The notes beneath the pieces are model-generated. The model was given only the letters and a program-made list of their open reading frames with translations. It ran no database searches and was not told the DNA's origin. From Silicimonas algicola (lineage in GTDB: Bacteria > Pseudomonadota > Alphaproteobacteria > Rhodobacterales > Rhodobacteraceae): a stretch of 64,000 nt of DNA. Shown one piece after another: positions 61,617 through 64,000 of the stretch. Numbering within the stretch: the first letter of the stretch is position 1; each line of letters begins with the position of its first letter. The stretch covers positions 1 to 64,000 of the forward strand of contig NZ_QGGV01000007.1 in NCBI RefSeq assembly GCF_003148765.1, read 5' to 3'. The position numbers were made by a program, and so were the translations under genes.

Positions 61617-64000
61617 TCAGATCTTCAGCCTTGCGTTGTCGGGATCGACGAAGACCATGGGCGTGATCTTCGCGGCTATGGTGCGGTCGGGCATTGGGAT
61701 GTGGACGGTCTCGCCCATGCGTCCGTGCCCGCCCTCCACCAGTGCCAGCGCGATCGGTCGTCCCACCGCGTCCGAGTGATAGGACGAGGTCACATGACCG
61801 ACCATCGTCATGGGAAGCGCCTGCGTCGGATCGAAGACGATCTGAGCCCCTTCCTCCAGCCTGGAGTGGTCCTCGGTCAGAAGGCCGACCAGTTGCTTCC
61901 GGCCCTCGGACGTCAGGTCTGGACGAGCCATGCCGCGCTTGCCGACGAAATCGGGTTTCGACTTGCCGACCGCCCAGTCGAGCCCGGCATCCTTTGGCGT
62001 CACCGTTCCATCCGTGTCCTGGCCGACGATGATGTAGCCCTTCTCGGCGCGCAGGACGTGCATGGTTTCGGTGCCATAGGCGCAGATGTCGTATTGCCGA
62101 CCGGCCTCCCACAGCACCTCCCACAGCGTCCGTCCCCTCGGCGCGGGCACGTTGACCTCGAACCCGATCTCGCCGGTGAAGCTGACGCGGAAGAGACGCG
62201 CGGGCATTCCAGCGACGGTGCATTCGACGCAGGACATGTGCGGGAAGGCCTCGTCGGTCAGGTCGACACCTTCGACGAGAGGGGCCAGCAGCGCCGCGGC
62301 CTTCGGGCCGTTCAGCGCGATTGTCGCCCATTGCTCGGTGGTGGAGGTCAGCCAGACGTTCAGGTCCGGCCACTCGGTCTGAAGGTAGTCCTCCATCATG
62401 TTCAGCACGCGCGCAGCGCCGCCGGTCGTCGTGGTGACGTGGAACCTGTCCGTCGTCAGGCGACCGATCACGCCGTCGTCTCGGATGAATCCGTCGTCGC
62501 CGCACAACAGGCCATAGCGGCAGCGCCCCGGCGCGAGCTTGGTCCAGGGGTTGGTGTACATGCGGTTCATGAACTCGACCGCGTCCGGCCCCACGACCTC
62601 GATCTTGCCAAGCGTCGAGGCGTCGAAGATGCCGACGGACTGGCGCGTCGCCACGCACTCGCGGCGGACGGCGGTGTCCATGTCCTCGCCCGGTTTAGGG
62701 AAGTGCCACGCCCGGCGCCATTGGCCGACCGGCTCGAACACCGCGCCGTTCTCCTCGGCCCAGCCATCGATCCGTGTCTTCCGCGTCACCTCGAAATGTG
62801 CGCCGCGATGGTAGCCTGCGAAGGCCCCGAACGAGGTCGGCGTATAAGGCGGCCGAAACGTCGTCAGGCCGACCTGAGGCTGTTTCTTTCCAAGGGCATC
62901 CGCGGCGATGTTCAAGCCGTTGATGTTCGACATCTTGCCCTGGTCGGTCGCCATGCCGTTCGTGGTGTAGCGCTTGACGTGCTCGATCGACCGCATGCCT
63001 TCGCGCACGGCCAGACGCAGGTCCTTGGCCGTCACGTCGTTCTGGTAGTCGACGAAGGCCTTGGCCTTGCCAGGATTCAGGTCGGTCGGCAGCTCCGTGT
63101 GGCTGACGCCAGTCCCGGTCCGGTCGGAGGCAACCGAACAGGCCGTCTCCCCGCCGGTTCCGCCAAGGTCGGCCGCCACGGCGCGGCCCTTGTCGGCGCC
63201 GTCGTTCAGCACCGCCTCGACGCCCCAGAGCCCCCGGCTCGCGCCCGCGATGACGCAGTTCTCCGGCGTGTCCTTCGGCAGGAACGTGGTCAGGTCCTCG
63301 TCCCAGGCGAGCGACCCCCTGGTGTGAGAGAAGAGGTGCAGCGACGGCGTCCATCCCCCCGACATCAGGACGGCGTCGCAACCGATCACATAGCCCGCCC
63401 CGACCTTGCCGTCCGTCACCGGATTGACCCGGAGCGACGTCACGCGCAGCCGCCCTTTGGTGGCGGTCGCGGTATGTCCGATCTTCAGCCTGATGCCTCG
63501 CTTCCCGGCCTCGGCGAGGAGGTCGTCGCGCACGCTTTCGCGCGTATCGACGATGGCCTGCACCTGCGCGCCCGCATCCGCCAGGTCGAAGGCCGCAAAC
63601 CACGCGCTGTCATGCGAGGTCAGAATGACCGGCCGCTGTCCGACCAGCACGCCGTAGCGGTTGAGATAGGTCTGCGCCGACCCCGCCAGCATGACGCCAG
63701 GGCAGTCGTTGCCGTGGAACACGAGCGGCTTTTCGAGAGCACCCTGCGCCAGCACGACGCGCTTGGCGCGCACCCTCCACATCCGCTCGCGGGGCGTGTC
63801 GGCGGGGAGGTCGGACAGGTGGTCGGTGAGCCGTTCGACCATCCCGATCATGTTCTGGTGATAATAGCCGATGGCGGTGGTCCGGGTCATGATCCGGACG
63901 CCCGCCGCCTTCAACGCCTCTACCTCGGCGGCCAGCCAGTCCCAGGCCCGCTGGCCGTCGACAAGCGCCTGCGGTTCGGACAGAAGCGAACCCCCGACCT
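61617..64000 (-). CDS. soxA: Sarcosine oxidase alpha subunit, C-terminal 790 residues (cut by window end)
   Basis: The frame is open to the window edge. The visible part has the end of the NAD/FAD-binding domain (VVLAQGALEKPLVFHGNDCP, GVMLAGSAQTYLNRYG) and SGGWTPSLHLFSHT. The C-terminal folate-binding aminomethyltransferase domain follows (RQSVGIFDASTLGKIEVVGP, MYTNPWTKLAPGRCRYGLLC, FTGEIGFEVNVPA, HVLRAEKGYIIVGQDTDGT). This layout is that of the alpha subunit, normally about 1000 residues. It binds NAD, FAD and tetrahydrofolate and works with the beta, gamma and delta subunits. soxB and soxD should lie beyond the edge. Confidence 0.95.
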   Translation of the reverse strand, partial: VGGSLLSEPQALVDGQRAWDWLAAEVEALKAAGVRIMTRTTAIGYYHQNMIGMVERLTDHLSDLPADTPRERMWRVRAKRVVLAQGALEKPLVFHGNDCPGVMLAGSAQTYLNRYGVLVGQRPVILTSHDSAWFAAFDLADAGAQVQAIVDTRESVRDDLLAEAGKRGIRLKIGHTATATKGRLRVTSLRVNPVTDGKVGAGYVIGCDAVLMSGGWTPSLHLFSHTRGSLAWDEDLTTFLPKDTPENCVIAGASRGLWGVEAVLNDGADKGRAVAADLGGTGGETACSVASDRTGTGVSHTELPTDLNPGKAKAFVDYQNDVTAKDLRLAVREGMRSIEHVKRYTTNGMATDQGKMSNINGLNIAADALGKKQPQVGLTTFRPPYTPTSFGAFAGYHRGAHFEVTRKTRIDGWAEENGAVFEPVGQWRRAWHFPKPGEDMDTAVRRECVATRQSVGIFDASTLGKIEVVGPDAVEFMNRMYTNPWTKLAPGRCRYGLLCGDDGFIRDDGVIGRLTTDRFHVTTTTGGAARVLNMMEDYLQTEWPDLNVWLTSTTEQWATIALNGPKAAALLAPLVEGVDLTDEAFPHMSCVECTVAGMPARLFRVSFTGEIGFEVNVPAPRGRTLWEVLWEAGRQYDICAYGTETMHVLRAEKGYIIVGQDTDGTVTPKDAGLDWAVGKSKPDFVGKRGMARPDLTSEGRKQLVGLLTEDHSRLEEGAQIVFDPTQALPMTMVGHVTSSYHSDAVGRPIALALVEGGHGRMGETVHIPMPDRTIAAKITPMVFVDPDNARLKI

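Overview
The window is high-GC DNA, and its gene content points to an alphaproteobacterium of the Rhodobacteraceae (Roseobacter) type. The evidence is the TTT and TRAP organic-acid transporters, several MmgE/PrpD genes, a heterotetrameric sarcosine oxidase, a SoxR regulon, a DtxR-type MntR, and promoters of the alphaproteobacterial general-stress form GGAAC-N16/17-CGTT. No rRNA, CRISPR array or intact insertion sequence was seen. There is one tRNA gene (tRNA-Val, anticodon TAC).

1-8.4 kb is an organic-acid locus. A TTT transporter (tctC-tctB-tctA; tctC carries a frameshift) diverges from an MmgE/PrpD gene. Next come an SDR protein lacking most of its catalytic tetrad, a GntR/FCD regulator, two tandem paralogous MmgE/PrpD genes and a TauE/SafE exporter. 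A shared GTCRACAATMTGCAAT motif links the GntR promoter and the first MmgE/PrpD gene. 8.8-10.1 kb is a decayed kdpF-kdpB duplicate. 10.3-15.1 kb holds a small unknown protein, a second GntR/FCD regulator, a divergent AroQ and a TRAP transporter. It is followed by a LuxR-type HTH remnant and a berberine-bridge-like flavoprotein.

17.6-25.4 kb is a complete high-affinity potassium system in the unusual order kdpF-kdpB-(26-aa membrane peptide)-kdpA-kdpC-kdpD-kdpE, with possible KdpE sites upstream. 25.4-31.0 kb is a scrapyard of mobile-element debris beside tRNA-Val: a P27 terminase small subunit, a chimeric recombinase/DNA-methylase pseudogene, a strong orphan terminator and a frameshifted formylglycine-generating-enzyme-like gene.

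31.1-45.3 kb is mostly stress and metal functions. It contains soxR with a near-perfect SoxR box, a glycosyltransferase-like protein, a DksA-like zinc finger and a PRC-barrel protein. It also has mntR divergent from a two-domain multicopper oxidase that is translationally coupled to a ZIP transporter, then an SDR, a trehalose-synthase-like amylase, a YciF-type ferritin-like protein and a phospholipase D-like protein. Three of these genes have general-stress (EcfG-type) promoter motifs.

45.5-56.8 kb is a tightly coupled nine-gene minus-strand operon for uptake and breakdown of a sugar or polyol: ABC transporter, SorC regulator, aldo/keto reductase, GlpD-family dehydrogenase, DhnA-type aldolase, LyxK-like kinase and GMC oxidoreductase. 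57.1-64.0 kb holds a nucleoside hydrolase, a TetR regulator divergent from a demethylase-type flavin oxidoreductase, and the end of a sarcosine oxidase operon (soxA-soxG). The last two suggest catabolism of N-methylated amines.
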